Origin: Gemmatimonadota bacterium
GTDB taxonomy: Bacteria; ARS69
Length of the DNA: 64,000 nt
Assembly: GCA_030747075.1 (NCBI GenBank)
Contig: JASLLL010000009.1
Span: 1 to 64,000, forward strand
Direction: 5' to 3'
In this document: positions 63,929-64,000 of the stretch, in pieces
How positions within the stretch are numbered: position 1 is the first letter of the stretch
How the letters are laid out: each line of letters begins with the position of its first letter
Notes under the pieces: model-generated
Seen by the model: the letters and a program-made list of their open reading frames with translations, nothing else
Databases searched by the model: none
Told to the model about the DNA's origin: nothing
Program-made: the position numbers and the translations under genes

Positions 63929-64000
63929 ATGAGCAGCACTCTCCGACAGAAGACGCACATCCCGCGCGGCGACTCCGTGCGCTTCGCCGAAGTGGAGAGG
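63929..64000 (+). CDS. Start of a further gene, cut by the window end
   Basis: An ATG at 63929, four bases after the mqnA stop, opens a frame that runs to the window edge (24 codons, starting MSSTLRQKTHIPRGDSV). It probably belongs to the menaquinone operon by position. The fragment is too short to assign. Confidence 0.4.
   Translation, partial: MSSTLRQKTHIPRGDSVRFAEVER

Overview
The window is 64 kb of GC-rich DNA (clearly above 60 % GC by eye), densely packed with genes on both strands. The content points to a Gram-negative, respiring, free-living bacterium. It has lipoprotein signal peptides, an outer-membrane TolC-type efflux protein, an F-type ATP synthase operon, menaquinone synthesis by the futalosine route, and large exported proteins with FG-GAP repeats and a FlgD-like C-terminal domain. 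That mix is typical of the Fibrobacteres-Chlorobi-Bacteroidetes superphylum and its neighbours; Candidatus Eisenbacteria is my best guess, by inference only. I saw no rRNA, tRNA, CRISPR array, insertion sequence or phage gene.

Layout. 0-3.3 kb: a fused aconitase-superfamily dehydratase and a NapH-like polyferredoxin. 3.2-10.5 kb (minus): complete ATP synthase operon (atpZ, an AtpI/AtpR-like gene, atpB-E-F-H-A-G-D-C), in which atpF and atpZ appear to start at AUC. 10.6-13.8 kb: a cytochrome-like lipoprotein, then preT and hydA of reductive pyrimidine breakdown; the partner preA lies at 39.4 kb. 14.1-15.3 kb: two tandem exported paralogues. 15.8-23.6 kb: a hypothetical gene, thiC, a lipoprotein, an alcohol dehydrogenase-like gene, a B12-type radical SAM protein and an ROK kinase. 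23.7-33 kb: a TauE/SafE permease, then a CusCBA-type heavy-metal efflux operon with a palindromic operator on its promoter and a btpA-like gene coupled to its end. 33-44.7 kb: an FG-GAP/ASPIC protein, an IscA-type protein, MoeB-rhodanese, lipoproteins, preA, a membrane phosphodiesterase and an M42 peptidase.

44.8-49.7 kb: a 1049-residue TPR-GAF-AAA+-Fis activator of sigma-54, followed at once by a near-perfect sigma-54 promoter with repeated upstream elements and a short exported-protein operon. 49.7-57.6 kb: a second, apparently degenerate phosphodiesterase, SppA, a cysteine-less thioredoxin-fold protein, a pseudopilin-like protein and an ABC-2 exporter. 57.7-64 kb: a menaquinone (futalosine) cluster mqnP, small membrane protein, mqnM, mqnL, mqnE, mqnA, with one exported cytochrome-like gene inside it on the other strand.

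The most striking signal is a shared C-terminal signature. Four exported proteins (183, 187, 336 and 172 residues, three different domain types) all end exactly in W-G-x-[IV]-K-[GSA]-L-Y-R followed by the stop codon. The codons differ, so the peptide itself is conserved. It resembles no sorting tag I know (PEP-CTERM, LPXTG, GlyGly-CTERM, T9SS types) and is the best candidate here for an undescribed sorting, processing or anchoring system.
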